A stretch of 64,000 nucleotides of DNA from Anastatus disparis. Its lineage: Eukaryota > Arthropoda > Insecta > Hymenoptera > Eupelmidae. Made by a program: the position numbers and the translations under genes. Numbering within the stretch: the stretch's first letter is position 1; every line of letters starts with the position of its first letter. Below the pieces are notes generated by a model. That model saw only the letters and a list, made by a program, of their open reading frames with translations. It did no database searches and was not told the DNA's origin. The stretch spans positions 1 through 64,000 of the forward strand of contig JAFFSR010000306.1 in NCBI GenBank assembly GCA_017163975.1, given 5' to 3'. Below, one piece after another: positions 10,683 to 20,460 of this stretch.

Positions 10683-11445
10683 GTGCACCTTAGTCAAATA
10701 GGATAAAAAGTTACATATGTTCATCACCCCCCAAAAGATTTTATTTAATATTATTTGTTTTATTACATGACCGATTTTCATTATCAATAAATATATTTAT
10801 GTTAGAAATAAAAATATGCAATTTATCAATAAATTTTCAGGGTGGTTGATCACATTGAAATAAAGATGTAACGCATCGCGGCGAAAACAAGTTCAGGCGC
10901 GCTTGCCACAAGTTTACCTACGCCATTGTAAGTCGCGTGCATCGTGTACTTTGTCTCCTCCCTGAGTAGAAATTTGTTAGGGCTGCCACATTTGATTACG
11001 TGGCGCCCATCTGGCGGCTGAATGCGGACCAATAGTGGCGTGTAATGGTGCGCTAATCGGGGCCACGTAAGGCTGCCTCATCTTTCATAACCTCCAATGC
11101 AAAGTTCTAATGTACTTGTTTAGTTTTTCATAAACTACCTGTTTGAAAACTTTCTGATATCAAAAACTCAATGATATTAAATATAATAATACCTGCATAA
11201 GTTTCGTTTACTATTTTTAATAAATTTTTCTAAACATTGTATATTATCCATTTCAAAAGGCGGTTCCATATATTTAACATATAATAGCCGATCGTTTATT
11301 TTCTTTACATAGTCTGCAGGTACAATTACTGGATACTTAAATTTGCTGTCACAGATAAAGACTAACTGAAAGTATCTTGCGATTGTAAATCCTACGATTT
11401 AAGGTTATGTTTTTAATTATTTTAAAATCACATAACATTTTTATA

Positions 11446-11449
<4 letters not shown>

Positions 11450-11496
<47 letters not shown>
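11450..11496. repeat. (TA)n microsatellite
   Basis: About 23 TA dinucleotides. A short C/G-palindromic segment (GGGGGGTACCCCCC) follows at once. Confidence 0.95.
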
Positions 11497-11499
<3 letters not shown>

Positions 11500-11857
11500 G
11501 GGGGGTACCCCCCTGCTCGCTCCGCTCACCAACCCCCATTATAGGTATATCATAATAATATAAAATGTAACATTTATGCATTATTTTACATAAAAAATTT
11601 TTTATTATAATATATTTTTATATTATACATAATATTATATAATTGTACATTTTTTATCAAATTTTTATTATTAACATAAAAACATGAAAAAAATACATCA
11701 TATTAATTATTTATGAAAAATATCTGAAAAAGATTATTAATAAGTTTTAATCATTATTCATATCATATTGACTAAGCTGGTTTTTACACCACCTTACATT
11801 TTAAATCTTTTAGATTTTTATCATTGTGAATTGAATTAAAATTTTTTTAATATGAAA

Positions 11858-11860
<3 letters not shown>

Positions 11861-11896
<36 letters not shown>
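11861..11896. repeat. (TA)n microsatellite
   Basis: About 17 TA dinucleotides in AT-rich non-coding DNA. Confidence 0.93.
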
Positions 11897-11900
<4 letters not shown>

Positions 11901-12160
11901 AATTTATAAATATTTTCACTTTTTCTTAATTTATATTATTGTTATTATTAATTTTCAATTTATAATGAATATTAATGAAAAAGAACATTTTTTAATAAAA
12001 TATTTTTGAATCATAAGTTTTTTAGTAAAATTTATTAATAGTATTATTTGATATATTTAAATGTATACTTAAGATTTTTAAGATTTAGAGGATTATTTTG
12101 TTATAATTCCCGTTTGATATAATATATTATGAATTTATTAATACTTAATAAATATATTAT

Positions 12161-12352
12161 GTGCGGGGGAGGCAGTGGGGGGATCGCGGGGGTGCTGTGG
12201 AGTTGCCGTGGGGGGGGGGTACTCAGACCAATAGCAACAGTAAAAAATATTGTAATATTTTAAGCAATTTTACGTTATTTTGTGGGTGGCTGTGGAGGGG
12301 CTATAGAGGGGAGTGGGGGTGTGGTGGGGGAGGGGGGGGGTCCGAGGGTTAA
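12161..12352 (+). other. G-rich island, potential G-quadruplex
   Basis: Two G-run clusters (12164-12220 and 12283-12342) with many runs of 3-9 G on the plus strand, isolated in very AT-rich DNA. The open frame across it is a compositional artefact. Confidence 0.5.
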
Positions 12353-13061
12353 TGTCTAATATAACTATATAATATAGGAAGATATATATGTATTTATTTA
12401 TATAACATACATTTAGTAACACAACTGAAAGCTAGCTTTTAAACAAATTCAATCAGATGCCCTTCGTCTACCCAAAGTTTGGCAGCCTTGCGAGGCCCAA
12501 ATCTGCGCCCGAATACACACCTCGTATAATAGAATGCATAAGCCACAAGAGGGCCACATCAGAATTTTACGGAGCCACTCGTGGCTTAGATGTTTGCCCT
12601 AAGTCTATTTCTACTCAAGTCTTCTCTCGCTAACGGGCACGCTTTCGCATATCCTCATCGGCGATCTCTACTAATCTCTACTGGTATACGGGTGATTGGT
12701 CTGGTGTTTTGGTTTTTCATACTTTAGTCCTAATTGTAAACTACATTTGTTGAGCATATATTTCACTTAACACCAAAACATGGAAAGGTAGTAAATTGTG
12801 AAAATTATTCGGTCGGAGAAATTCGGCGAGACGTAATTATACATTTCAAATTATCCATACGAAATATTTATACAAAAAATTATTTAGACATATATTTTGT
12901 GAATCCACAATATTTCTTAATGTATTTACAGAATAATAAATGTCTCAAAAAAAAAGAATTCACTCCGGGAACATATTCAGATCAGACAAAATAATAATCT
13001 TTTGGTAAAATATGAAATTCAAAAATAATGATTTAAAAATAATTATCTTAAAAATAACCCG

Positions 13062-13735
13062 TATGGAAATAATTTCTGTGGATAACTGTAAATAATAGTA
13101 AATAATTATAAATCACTGTTAAAAAATGTAAGAATTGAGACATAAATAATAGTTATTTACGGTTATTCACTATTATTTACTATTAATTACTATTATTTAC
13201 AGTTATTTACAGTTATTAACAGTTATTTACAGTTATTTACAGTTATTTACAGTTGCTTACAATTATTTACAATTTTTTATAGTTATTTACGATTATTTAT
13301 AATTATTTACAGTTATCTACATTTTCAAAAATTTTTAGAATCAGTGAATAATTTAATTTTATTAATATTTATTTACAATTATTTATAGTTATTTACAATT
13401 ATTGACAGTTATTGACATTTTCAAAAATTTTCGCATATATATAAAAAAATTGAATAAAGTGAAAATTTTCAAAACTATAAATAATTGTGAAAAACTGTAA
13501 AAAACTATAAATAATCGTAAATTAATGTGAATAATCGTAAAAAAAGTGAATAAATGTAAATAAGTATTAATAAGTGTAAATAACAGCAAAAAATTGTAAA
13601 TAACTGTAAATAACTGTTATTTATGTCTCGATTCCGTCATTTTTTAATACTTATTGACAGTTATTTACATTTATTTACATTTATTTACAGTTATTAACAC
13701 TTATTTACAATTATTTCCAGGAATTTTTTCCATAT
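13062..13735. mobile_element. Foldback element built of a TTATTTACAG minisatellite
   Basis: The ends (CGTATGGAAATAATTTC and GGAATTTTTTCCATATG) are imperfect inverted complements, and an inner inverted pair includes GAGACATAAATAA (13137) and TTATTTATGTCTC (13617). The arms consist of degenerate 10-bp TTATTTACAG units, direct on the left and inverted on the right of centre. Confidence 0.6.
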
Positions 13736-13824
13736 GGGAAAGTGTCGATCTTATAAGGAAACACATTTTTAATGAGAGTAATTTAGAAAGGGAAAGAAAT
13801 TTGCGTGAGAAGACATTAATAAAA

Positions 13825-13974
13825 TTGAATTTTTTTTAAGGTTGTATGGGCTACAGTCTTTTAGAAAATCGTTTATATTTTTAATAGTAAGTGTTCATTC
13901 AATTTTTAGCTTTGTTACTTGTTAGATAATCTTAAAAAAATCATTTTAAACAATGTTTGATTTAAATATTATAA
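13825..13974. repeat. Left arm of an inverted repeat flanking the Polinton
   Basis: Includes TTGTATGGGCTACAG, TTTTAGAAAATCGTTTATAT and ATTCAATTTTTAGCTT. Each has an imperfect inverted partner at 31447-31610, just outside the other Polinton end. The Polinton therefore sits inside a diverged palindrome. Confidence 0.65.
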
Positions 13975-13980
13975 ATTATT
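13975..13980. repeat. Polinton target-site duplication, left (ATTATT)
   Basis: Identical 6-bp sequence occurs at 31441-31446, directly outside the right terminus. Six base pairs is the target duplication length typical of Polintons. Confidence 0.92.
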
Positions 13981-14783
13981 AGTAGATGAGCTAGGCCGGT
14001 TCTAGCCCAGGCCGGTTCTAACTCACCTGAATTAGAACTGAACTGAGCCAGAATGGAATTGAGCCAGAAACGACCTAGAGTGGGGGAACCCAAGAAATGT
14101 TTTACGTGATATTGAGAGAGAAACAGCTGATTGAGCCAGGGAGGGGGAACCTTTTCTAACCCAAGCGATGTTTTACGTGCGGACGATGAAACAGCTGATT
14201 GAGCTAGAAATGATAACAGCTGATCTAGCCAGGGTGGGGGAACTTTTTCTAATTCACCTGTGCTCGAATCGAAATGTGCTCGAACCCGCATAGGGTTTTG
14301 GAGGGTGGGGGAACCCATATGTGTCGGAAACGACCTAGAGTGGGGGAACCCAAGCGATCTTTTACGTGATATTGGACGATGAAACAGCTGATTGAGCCAG
14401 AAATTATTTCGGAAGGGGAATTTTTTTCTAACCCAAGGCTTGAGAGAGAAACAGCTGATTGAGCCAGAAATTATTTAGTGAGGGGAATTTTTTTTTTTTC
14501 TAACCCAAGGATTGAGAGAGAGAAACAGCTGATTGAGCCAGGGTGGGGGAACATTTTCTAACCCAAGGCTTGAGAGAGAAACAGCTGATTGAGCCAGAAA
14601 TTATTTAGGAAGGGGAATTTTTTTTCTAGCCCAAGGCTTGAGAGAGAAACAGCTGATTGAGCCAGAAATTATTTAGGAAGGGGAATTTTTTTCCTAACCC
14701 AAGAATTGAGAGAGAAACAGCTGATTGAGCCAGAAATGATAACAGCTGATGGAGCGGCGAGGATCCGGCCGCGGGATACCTAC
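13981..14783 (+). repeat. Polinton left terminal inverted repeat
   Basis: 803 bp that match the inverse complement of 30641-31440 with only scattered differences. The inner part is a direct-repeat array of ~65-70 bp units, each containing GAGAGAGAAACAGCTGATTG and a short G/C-rich AAGGGGAA or GGTGGGGGAA segment. The inner boundary is set by the end of the match at GGGATACCTAC. Confidence 0.93.
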
Positions 14784-15144
14784 TGCTCATTGAGCTATGA
14801 TCGGCATGGTGTTTTAAGCACAGTTTCCATTCTCATCTACTTAGTTAAAAAACTTTAGAGCTTTTTATATTTTATATCTTTAGATGGTTTACATTGTTCA
14901 TAGTACTCTTTTCATGTTGTTTTCTCATTCTTCACCTTCTTATCAGGAGGGAGAAGAGGAGTGAACTCTGAAGAATTTTGAGTGATATGACTTGGAGTCT
15001 GTCCCATGGTGAAATGAATGTGAATCATTATAAGCATGCTTTTTATAGGAAGTGGTGAGAGCCCCAACCATCGCCCTCCACCTGTGAGATACATCCATCA
15101 AGCATTATCTCTCCTTTTTACTTCCTGTGATAGCATAAATCAAT
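14784..15144. other. Polinton spacer after left TIR
   Basis: About 360 bp. The only open frame (14912-15094, minus) has no family resemblance that I recognise. It probably contains the 3' end of the adjacent minus-strand transcript. Confidence 0.4.
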
Positions 15145-15615
15145 TCATTTGTTTCTAGTAAAGTATTTTTTCATAAGTCGGACATTGTGCAGAGCACAAC
15201 GTGCTTTGTACGTATCATTGTGATTTGGGCAAACAGTCACAAGCTTTATTTTATCAGTTGGCGGAAAACCCATTTCTGTGACATCATAATCTTTAAACTT
15301 GAAGCGTTCTAGCCATTTTTTTCTTATGCTACCCACGACAAAAATTTTGGTTGCATCATGTAAGGCTTCTCTAAGAATATTGCCTACGTCAGTATATGGT
15401 ATGGTACCAGAGTTCCATGATAAACCATGGTAATAATATTTCAACCACGTATTTTGTTCTTTGAACTCATCCGAAAGTCTACGCCAAGAATACGGCTTCT
15501 TGAAAAGGAGTACCAGAGACTCAGCATCATCGTTGAGCGACATTATAGCCAACTCTTTGAGAATATAGTCATCGCCAGACTGTTTGAAGCCTTGCATATC
15601 CACCAAGTACTCCAT
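15145..15615 (-). CDS. Polinton-associated protein of unknown function, copy 1
   Basis: 156 codons starting MEYLVDMQGFKQSG. It belongs to a family I recognise as common in insect genomes and Polintons, with the pattern VD-QGF...E-VLKELA, F-PPF-W--L, N-WL--YYHGLSWNSG, and IF-VG...KKWLE. It ends with a CPNHND-----CALHNV cluster. An exonuclease- or RNase H-like fold is possible from the alternating hydrophobic strands and the Cys/His end, but that is speculation. It is the last gene on the minus-strand capsid side and a diverged paralogue of the next gene. Confidence 0.72.
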   Translation of the reverse strand: MEYLVDMQGFKQSGDDYILKELAIMSLNDDAESLVLLFKKPYSWRRLSDEFKEQNTWLKYYYHGLSWNSGTIPYTDVGNILREALHDATKIFVVGSIRKKWLERFKFKDYDVTEMGFPPTDKIKLVTVCPNHNDTYKARCALHNVRLMKKYFTRNK

Positions 15616-15702
15616 GCTGATAACTTTTTACAGTTCTGATTCACTGTCGGTATTTGTACGAGTGTCTTCCCAGTCCATAACCCAATCACTGAAATCACTA
15701 AA

Positions 15703-16160
15703 TTACAACTTTTGTATCGATTTAACGTTGTTGACAGCACACGTATTTTTGTACATGCAATTATGATGTGAACAAGAGACGGTTGAAGCTAGCCGTTGAT
15801 CAAATGGGGGATACCCAGTTTACTGATATCTACTACTTTGAAATCAAACTTTTCTAGCCAATCTTTGTTCACTTTACCAATCACAAAAACTTGTGTAGCG
15901 TTGTGCAGAGTTTGTCGAAGAAGTTTTTCTATTTCAGTATAGTCGTGATCTCCAGAATTCCAAGCTAGTCCATAATAGCAAAGCTCGAGCCAGAGATTTT
16001 CACGCTTGTATTTCGTACTCAACTTTTTCCAAGGAAAAGGCGGTTTGAAAAGATGCACCGTTGGTTCAGCCAACTCAACGAGAGGAACAGCAGCCAACTC
16101 TTTTAAAACAAACTCTTTACCTGGCTTTTTAAAACCTTGTAAGTCCACTGCGTATTCCAT
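15703..16160 (-). pseudogene. Polinton-associated protein of unknown function, copy 2 (frameshifted)
   Basis: 123 codons (16160-15789) open with MEYAVDLQGFKKPG and parallel copy 1 along their whole length. The frame then closes after GIPHLING. The family's Cys/His end reappears in another frame at about 15780-15703 (C-HHN...CAVNNV), stopping at 15703-15705, so an indel near 15785 breaks the gene. The duplication must be old, because the two copies share only about half of their residues by eye. Confidence 0.65.
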
Positions 16161-16197
16161 CTTGTTAAAGAATGAGATCCCAGCTCGCGCTCGCTTT

Positions 16198-16205
16198 CTT
16201 ATATC
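16198..16205 (-). promoter_or_regulatory. TATA-like element (GATATAAG) upstream of 16160
   Basis: Lies 38 bp upstream of the ATG at 16160 and matches the TATATAAG elements before other genes of this Polinton. Confidence 0.5.
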
Positions 16206-16290
16206 CTACTATCCCCACTCCTTTGCAGACTATCCCCACTCCTTTGCAGACGATCCCCACTCCTTTGCAGACTATCCCCACTCCTTTAGA
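16206..16290. repeat. 22-bp tandem repeat, about four units
   Basis: CTATCCCCACTCCTTTGCAG repeated four times with single-base changes (the second unit boundary has GATC for TATC). It sits between the major capsid gene end and the TATA of the next gene. Confidence 0.9.
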
Positions 16291-17515
16291 CTAATTTTCT
16301 GACATCGCCACTTATGGCGTTGTATTCTATAATTCTATCATGTAAGATTAGACAGTAAGCTGAAGTTCCAGCTGGAAAGTTTTGTTTGGTCTCAAATTCA
16401 AGACGAACATCAACTGGAGCACTCTTCAGAGAATCATTTTGTTTTGAACAATCGATGACTATCAGTGGCATGTGATTGATATAATCTGATTTTTTCAGCA
16501 TTGGCTCGGACTCCTTCCCATAGTATGCATTTTGGAAATTAGCGTACATATCGTATAATATTGCATACTGATTATTGACAATATCAAGATTCATATTTCC
16601 GTAAGGATAGTATTGAGAATTGAGAAATAGTTTTACATTGCTCAAATTGCAGTGATCAAACTGACTAGCGTTAGCAGTTTTTTGTCCTTTTCGATTTGTC
16701 TGGAAACCAAGAATGATAAAACGAGGTTTCTCCAGCTGATTAGATGTTTTGACTGTCCATACATGTCTCGTTGATGCCGGTAATAATGGATATTCGTATA
16801 ATTCCCAGGAACGAAAACTCATTGAGATAGGTTTATTTTTCTCGATTTGTCGAAGCATGTGAATTTTACATTCATTGGATAACTGTATGTGAGGCATAAG
16901 CCACTCGATCCTTAAAAGATCAATTTTAAAATCTTCGTAAGCATTAGTAGCATTCGGTGTTTGTATTACTGCATTAATATCGTTCCTGGATCTCGTGAGA
17001 ATATGTTCATGTTTAACATTGACTATGATTTTGCGATAATCTTCGGCAAAGCCTAAAATCATACTGAGATGTATGAAAATATCAAAATAGCCATTGTTAT
17101 TAATGATCTTCCGAGTTTCCGTTATGTCAATCCAACCAGCATTTTCTATAATCGAACTCTGACTAGGATTGAGTGATACCCAACCCTTCATAACGGTGGT
17201 CAATCCCAAATTCTTACAGCGATCGATCTCTATAGCATTAATTTCATAGCGAACTTCCTCGAATAAATGACAGATGCCATTATTAACTAAGTTAGTTCTT
17301 GCTACAGCAGTGCCATCTTGTTGAGTTAATTTGCCCACTATGTGCAGAGAACTCCGCGAAGGCAAAAGATTTAAATCTTGATGTTGAATTGATATGCGAA
17401 TTTCATCACTATTATTGAAATTTGTCGAAGAATAGGGCTGATACGCATGCACCTCACAGTGAGCTATTGACTCATCCAATGTTACTCCTGACCTTATGTC
17501 TAGAATTTCCTCCAT
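16286..17515 (-). CDS. Polinton major capsid protein (double jelly-roll)
   Basis: 409 codons, uninterrupted. It starts MEEILDIRSG and has the features of Polinton/adintovirus capsid proteins: an N-terminal jelly-roll region with LHIVGKL, FEEVRYEIN and GWVSLNP; a middle with KIHMLRQI; and a C-terminal jelly-roll with FLNSQYYPYGNMNLD, YDMYANFQNAYYG and FETKQNFPAGTSAYCLILHD. These proteins build icosahedral capsids in the virus-like members of the group. It is transcribed in the same direction as penton, protease and minor capsid. It is one of the few fully open genes in this copy. Confidence 0.85.
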   Translation of the reverse strand: MEEILDIRSGVTLDESIAHCEVHAYQPYSSTNFNNSDEIRISIQHQDLNLLPSRSSLHIVGKLTQQDGTAVARTNLVNNGICHLFEEVRYEINAIEIDRCKNLGLTTVMKGWVSLNPSQSSIIENAGWIDITETRKIINNNGYFDIFIHLSMILGFAEDYRKIIVNVKHEHILTRSRNDINAVIQTPNATNAYEDFKIDLLRIEWLMPHIQLSNECKIHMLRQIEKNKPISMSFRSWELYEYPLLPASTRHVWTVKTSNQLEKPRFIILGFQTNRKGQKTANASQFDHCNLSNVKLFLNSQYYPYGNMNLDIVNNQYAILYDMYANFQNAYYGKESEPMLKKSDYINHMPLIVIDCSKQNDSLKSAPVDVRLEFETKQNFPAGTSAYCLILHDRIIEYNAISGDVRKLV

Positions 17516-17536
17516 TTCTTTGAAAACAGCAAAAAA

Positions 17537-17660
17537 TTAAGCACGTAATTTTCCACCAGCAGCTCTTATTTTTAAGCCTTGGCTTTTCAAAAACTGAATG
17601 TTCTGCCGTGTTAATACTTTGACTTGTCGGTGACGACTGATGTTCGACTGCCATCTTGAT
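17537..17660 (-). pseudogene. Short basic Polinton ORF, start out of frame
   Basis: A minus-strand frame ending TAA at 17537-17539 encodes a basic peptide with VLTRQNIQFLKSQGLKI, resembling a short Lys/Arg-rich peptide I associate with insect Polintons. The only ATG after the TATA (17654) is in another frame, so either an indel broke the gene or the peptide is not made. Confidence 0.35.
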
Positions 17661-17663
17661 TTA

Positions 17664-17671
17664 CTTATATA
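17664..17671 (-). promoter_or_regulatory. TATA box TATATAAG
   Basis: GGGTATATAAG on the minus strand, ~10 bp upstream of the first ATG (17654) and ~150 bp upstream of the capsid ATG (17515). The same octamer precedes other genes of the element. Confidence 0.55.
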
Positions 17672-17716
17672 CCCTTTGTTATTTTTATTATTATTATTAT
17701 AAACCACCCCTATTTT

Positions 17717-18457
17717 TTATACTGATTTGATATGTAATCTAACTGTAATAGTTTCTCCACGAAAGTTTATTAAATTCTCGTCTTGATCGACTATGCGCAC
17801 TTGTAAATGATCTATGCTCTTGACGATGACTGGAAGGTAAATGACCTGTGATGGCACTTCAATGATCTTATATCCTGGTGGAACTGCAGGAAAGAATTCA
17901 TGTATCGTGTGCACTCGTTGACCGTTTATATAGGCACCAGAGACTATATTGCACTCGACTCGAAGAGCGTTGACCTTTAGGATTGTTACAGGTAAGTCTG
18001 AATGATTCACAACATCAGCAGGAAGAACACGTTTTGTGAAGCCTAATAAAGGTCCTATCGAATGTTCTGGTTGAAAATCAATCGGGCGATTACACTTTAT
18101 TTCACTACGAAGTGTATTATTGTTTGGTTTAATACTGATTGAGATATCTTTTGATGACAATGTTTCACTGAGATAATTCTCTATATCCTCAATTTCATAA
18201 CTACCAGTCGGTAAAACAATTTCTTCCTGTCCAACGTGGAATAGATTACTACCCTTGTCGATATTAGGTATAGAATTGAATGTCATGAAAGCAACTAATC
18301 CGAGAACATAATTCTTGTCAGGTGAGAGTTCAATCGGTGGAAAATACTGTTCTTCCAATACAGACGATGTGTCTGACAGAGTCAAAGTCAATGAATCTAC
18401 CATGATTGTTGAACTCATAATGAACAAATCCTCATCATTCCTTTCTTTATATATCAA
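17717..18457 (-). CDS. Polinton penton-like minor capsid protein
   Basis: 246 codons as the longest frame; the more likely start is the internal ATG at 18418 (MSSTIMVDSL), about 27 bp past a TATA box. Features typical of the family are LSPDKNYVLGLVAF, SNLFHVGQEE, LPTGSYEIEDIENYL, IGPLLGF, GQRVHTIHEFFP and the C-terminal INFRGETITVRLHIK. In virus-like Polintons this single jelly-roll protein is the predicted vertex (penton) protein. It is open throughout and just downstream of the protease gene. Confidence 0.8.
   Translation of the reverse strand: MIYKERNDEDLFIMSSTIMVDSLTLTLSDTSSVLEEQYFPPIELSPDKNYVLGLVAFMTFNSIPNIDKGSNLFHVGQEEIVLPTGSYEIEDIENYLSETLSSKDISISIKPNNNTLRSEIKCNRPIDFQPEHSIGPLLGFTKRVLPADVVNHSDLPVTILKVNALRVECNIVSGAYINGQRVHTIHEFFPAVPPGYKIIEVPSQVIYLPVIVKSIDHLQVRIVDQDENLINFRGETITVRLHIKSV
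18445..18453 (-). promoter_or_regulatory. TATA box TATATAAAG before the penton-like gene
   Basis: Located within the last codons of the protease frame and ~27 bp before the ATG at 18418. This favours 18418 over 18457 as the real start. Confidence 0.5.
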
Positions 18458-18840
18458 GAGTGTTGCTCAAAAATCTTAGACAAAGATGACCGCAGTTAAA
18501 AGTATCAAAGTCTTGATATCTCTCAGGATTGTACTTGATGTTGTCTACTTTCAAATATGTCATTAAATCCAAAGGAGGTTGAAGATCACCGAAGCTATCG
18601 AAATACACAACATCGTTTCCTCGTTTGCGATATGCTACCCAGTGCGTTCCAGGTCCATCCGCAGCATCGAGATTAACGATAGCTGATTCTCTATAGCGCG
18701 GTCCGCTAATAGGCATAGCATTCCTCATGAATACTCCTCGAAAATTTGAGATTTTTAGGATTTTTGCATACTTGATGAGATCAGCATCGGTAAGTGCTCT
18801 TTGAGGTAATTTTACTTTGAGGATCTTTTTTTTTTTTAAG
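18447..18840 (-). pseudogene. Adenain-like cysteine protease (Polinton PRO), 5' end out of frame
   Basis: The ORF from the Met at 18728 (93 codons) carries the active-site pattern of adenovirus-type proteases: GPGTHW (His29), VYFDSFG (Asp44), Gln72 and NCGHLC (Cys79). The same frame stays open upstream to the 12-A run near 18827-18838 and encodes the expected N-terminus (ALTDADLIKYAKIL), but has no Met there. It abuts, one frame off, the C-terminal part of the minor capsid gene. In related elements I recall these two regions being one reading frame, so an indel probably separates them. Confidence 0.75.
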
Positions 18841-19144
18841 AATTCTTTGGTTTCATATGAAAACCAAGACCAGTTTTATATGGTTTCAAGTAAAGGCCTT
18901 TACCAAGAGATATTTCTTCCATCTTTGTATTATGTCTTTTATTTTCTTCCAATTGTTGTTTAGCAGCTTTGGAATCGTTTACCGCCTTAGCGATTCCAGC
19001 GACACCTCCAGCTATACCACCAACAGCACTCAAACCTGCAAAGATTGGTATGAGGAATGGCAAGAAACCTCCTACTTTCTTTGGAACTGGTAAAGTACGT
19101 GGGATTTTTACATTTTGTTTACCACCTGCTTTTTTAACAGCACT
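18836..19144 (-). pseudogene. C-terminal part of minor capsid gene after an in-frame stop
   Basis: Directly continues the frame of the PLA2 protein past a TGA at 19147-19145. It encodes a basic stretch (VPKKVGG), a hydrophobic Gly-rich segment (FLPFLIPIFAGLSAVGG) and repeats of LYLKPYKTGLG, a motif set I associate with Polinton minor capsid/protease genes. The absence of a frameshift across 100 codons shows that the break is one base substitution or a read-through site. Confidence 0.7.
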
Positions 19145-19621
19145 TCATGCACCTTTTAGAGCTGACAGAATGGCTTTTCGAGCACATTTTGTAGGAACAA
19201 TTGATTTAGATGCAGCCTTTACTATTGCATTGAAAGTGGTAGAAGGCCTATTCTTCTTCTTCATACCCATTCCAAATGTAGACTTTACTTTCATAATGTT
19301 TTTAATTGCAAATGCAGCTGCTTTTTCTCCAAAGCTAGCGTCTTTTGATGAAATTCTTTGATTAGCTTTTTCTGCTAAAATCCTATCAGCAGCGTTTCTG
19401 GCTTCTACGTTTTCACGATTCTGTGAATAAGCAATGTCGTGCTCTTTACAAGCTCTATCGAGAGGATTGATTCCTGGATCACCTCTAGCTAAACGTTTAG
19501 CTAATCTCGTACCGGGTCCACAGTATTGGTATCCTGGTATATGAAGCTCGATTGGAAGACTATTAAGAAGCTTATTGACAAAACCGCGACCACGTCGTCG
19601 TTGTCTATATACGATCATCAC
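19145..19621 (-). CDS. Minor capsid protein with phospholipase A2 domain
   Basis: 158 codons from an ATG-ATG at 19621. Residues ~28-66 contain HIPGYQYCGPGT (calcium loop, 33-38) and LDRACKEHDIAYS (catalytic His61-Asp62 after Cys58), the parvovirus-VP1-type PLA2 signature also found in adintovirus minor capsid proteins. Its presumed role is membrane breach during entry, known for parvoviruses and inferred here. A TGA ends the ORF at 19145, yet the same frame continues with family-typical sequence. It is divergently arranged with the ATPase. Confidence 0.82.
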   Translation of the reverse strand: MMIVYRQRRRGRGFVNKLLNSLPIELHIPGYQYCGPGTRLAKRLARGDPGINPLDRACKEHDIAYSQNRENVEARNAADRILAEKANQRISSKDASFGEKAAAFAIKNIMKVKSTFGMGMKKKNRPSTTFNAIVKAASKSIVPTKCARKAILSALKGA

Positions 19622-19710
19622 ACTTCGAAGACTAAATGAAGACTGAGGTCTTGGGTATATAAGCCCTGTATTTACAGCTGGTCAAGCATTCGTACGTCAG
19701 ACGTGCTATC
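19622..19710. promoter_or_regulatory. Divergent promoter with central TATATAAG (19656-19663)
   Basis: The 89-bp gap between the minus-strand minor capsid start (19621) and the plus-strand ATG (19711) contains one palindromic TATATA core that could serve both directions, 35-50 bp from each ATG. Confidence 0.5.
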
Positions 19711-20419
19711 ATGATGAATTTCAAAGAACAATCCGTTAAGCTACCAATAGAAAATTTCGACACTATCGTTGAAGCATGAGAAGAAATTAAAGAGGCATGG
19801 AGACTTACTTCCAAACAGTATTCGAGCTGTATTTTGCGGTCCATCAAATTGTGGTAAAACCAATAGTCTCTTAGCACTAATAACGCATCCTAATGGTCTC
19901 AGGTTTGAAAACGTTTATGTGTACTCCAAGTCTTTGAATCAACCAAAGTACAAGTTTTTGAAGGACCTCCTAGAGCCTTTAGAAGGTGTACAATACTTTC
20001 CTTTTAGTGACCACGAATCTGTTGTAGCCCCTGATAATGCGCTTCCAAATTCTGTCATGATTTTTGATGATGTAGCCTGTGAAAAACAAGATAATATCAG
20101 AGCTTACTTCTGTATGGGTAGACACAAAGATGTTGATTGTTTCTATCTCTGTCAATCTTATGCTCGAATTCCAAAACATCTAGTCAGAGACAATGTCAAT
20201 TTGTTGGTGATTTTTCGTCAAGATGACGTCAACTTGAGACACTTATACGATGATCACGTCAATTCCGACATGACTTACGCGCAATTCAAAGAATTATGCT
20301 CCAAGTGTTGGACTGATGATAAATACGGATTTTTAATGATCGACAAAGATAGTTCGATCAATTCTGGTAGATATAGAAAAGGCTTTGATTGTTTTGCTAT
20401 AAATATAGCGCACACATAG
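19711..20419 (+). pseudogene. Packaging ATPase (FtsK/HerA-type), frameshift near residue 22
   Basis: The natural start is ATG-ATG at 19711, but that frame closes at 19777-19779. The body of the gene is open in another frame from 19769 to 20419 (216 codons) with Walker A GPSNCGKT, Walker B VMIFDDV (~97) and a CQSYARIPKHLVRDN segment typical of Polinton/adintovirus genome-packaging ATPases. A one-base frame change near 19769 separates the N-terminus from the body. This is the first gene of the plus-strand block. Confidence 0.85.
20398..20405 (+). promoter_or_regulatory. TATA-like TATAAATA before the 20461 gene
   Basis: Overlaps the end of the ATPase gene and lies ~56 bp before the ATG at 20461. 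Confidence 0.4.
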
Positions 20420-20460
20420 TCCTAAGAAAACAATTCATCATTGTACGCTGAAGCGTCAAC

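Larger units (their letters stand above)
9411..13974. other. AT-rich non-coding interval
   Basis: No credible gene. It holds the MITEs, tRNA-like relic, TA runs, G-rich patch and foldback minisatellite listed separately. Moderate-GC pieces at 10850-11100 and 12430-12710 look like old repeats but were not identified. Confidence 0.6.

Noticed and set aside
12161..12352. 63-codon Gly-rich ORF
   Set aside because: Compositional artefact of G-runs; no family resemblance.
13389..13839. Small Leu/Phe/Tyr-rich ORFs
   Set aside because: They run along the TTATTTACAG minisatellite in both directions.
16206..16290. Possible CRISPR-like repeats
   Set aside because: Four contiguous 22-bp units with no spacers, in a eukaryotic Polinton; a simple tandem repeat.
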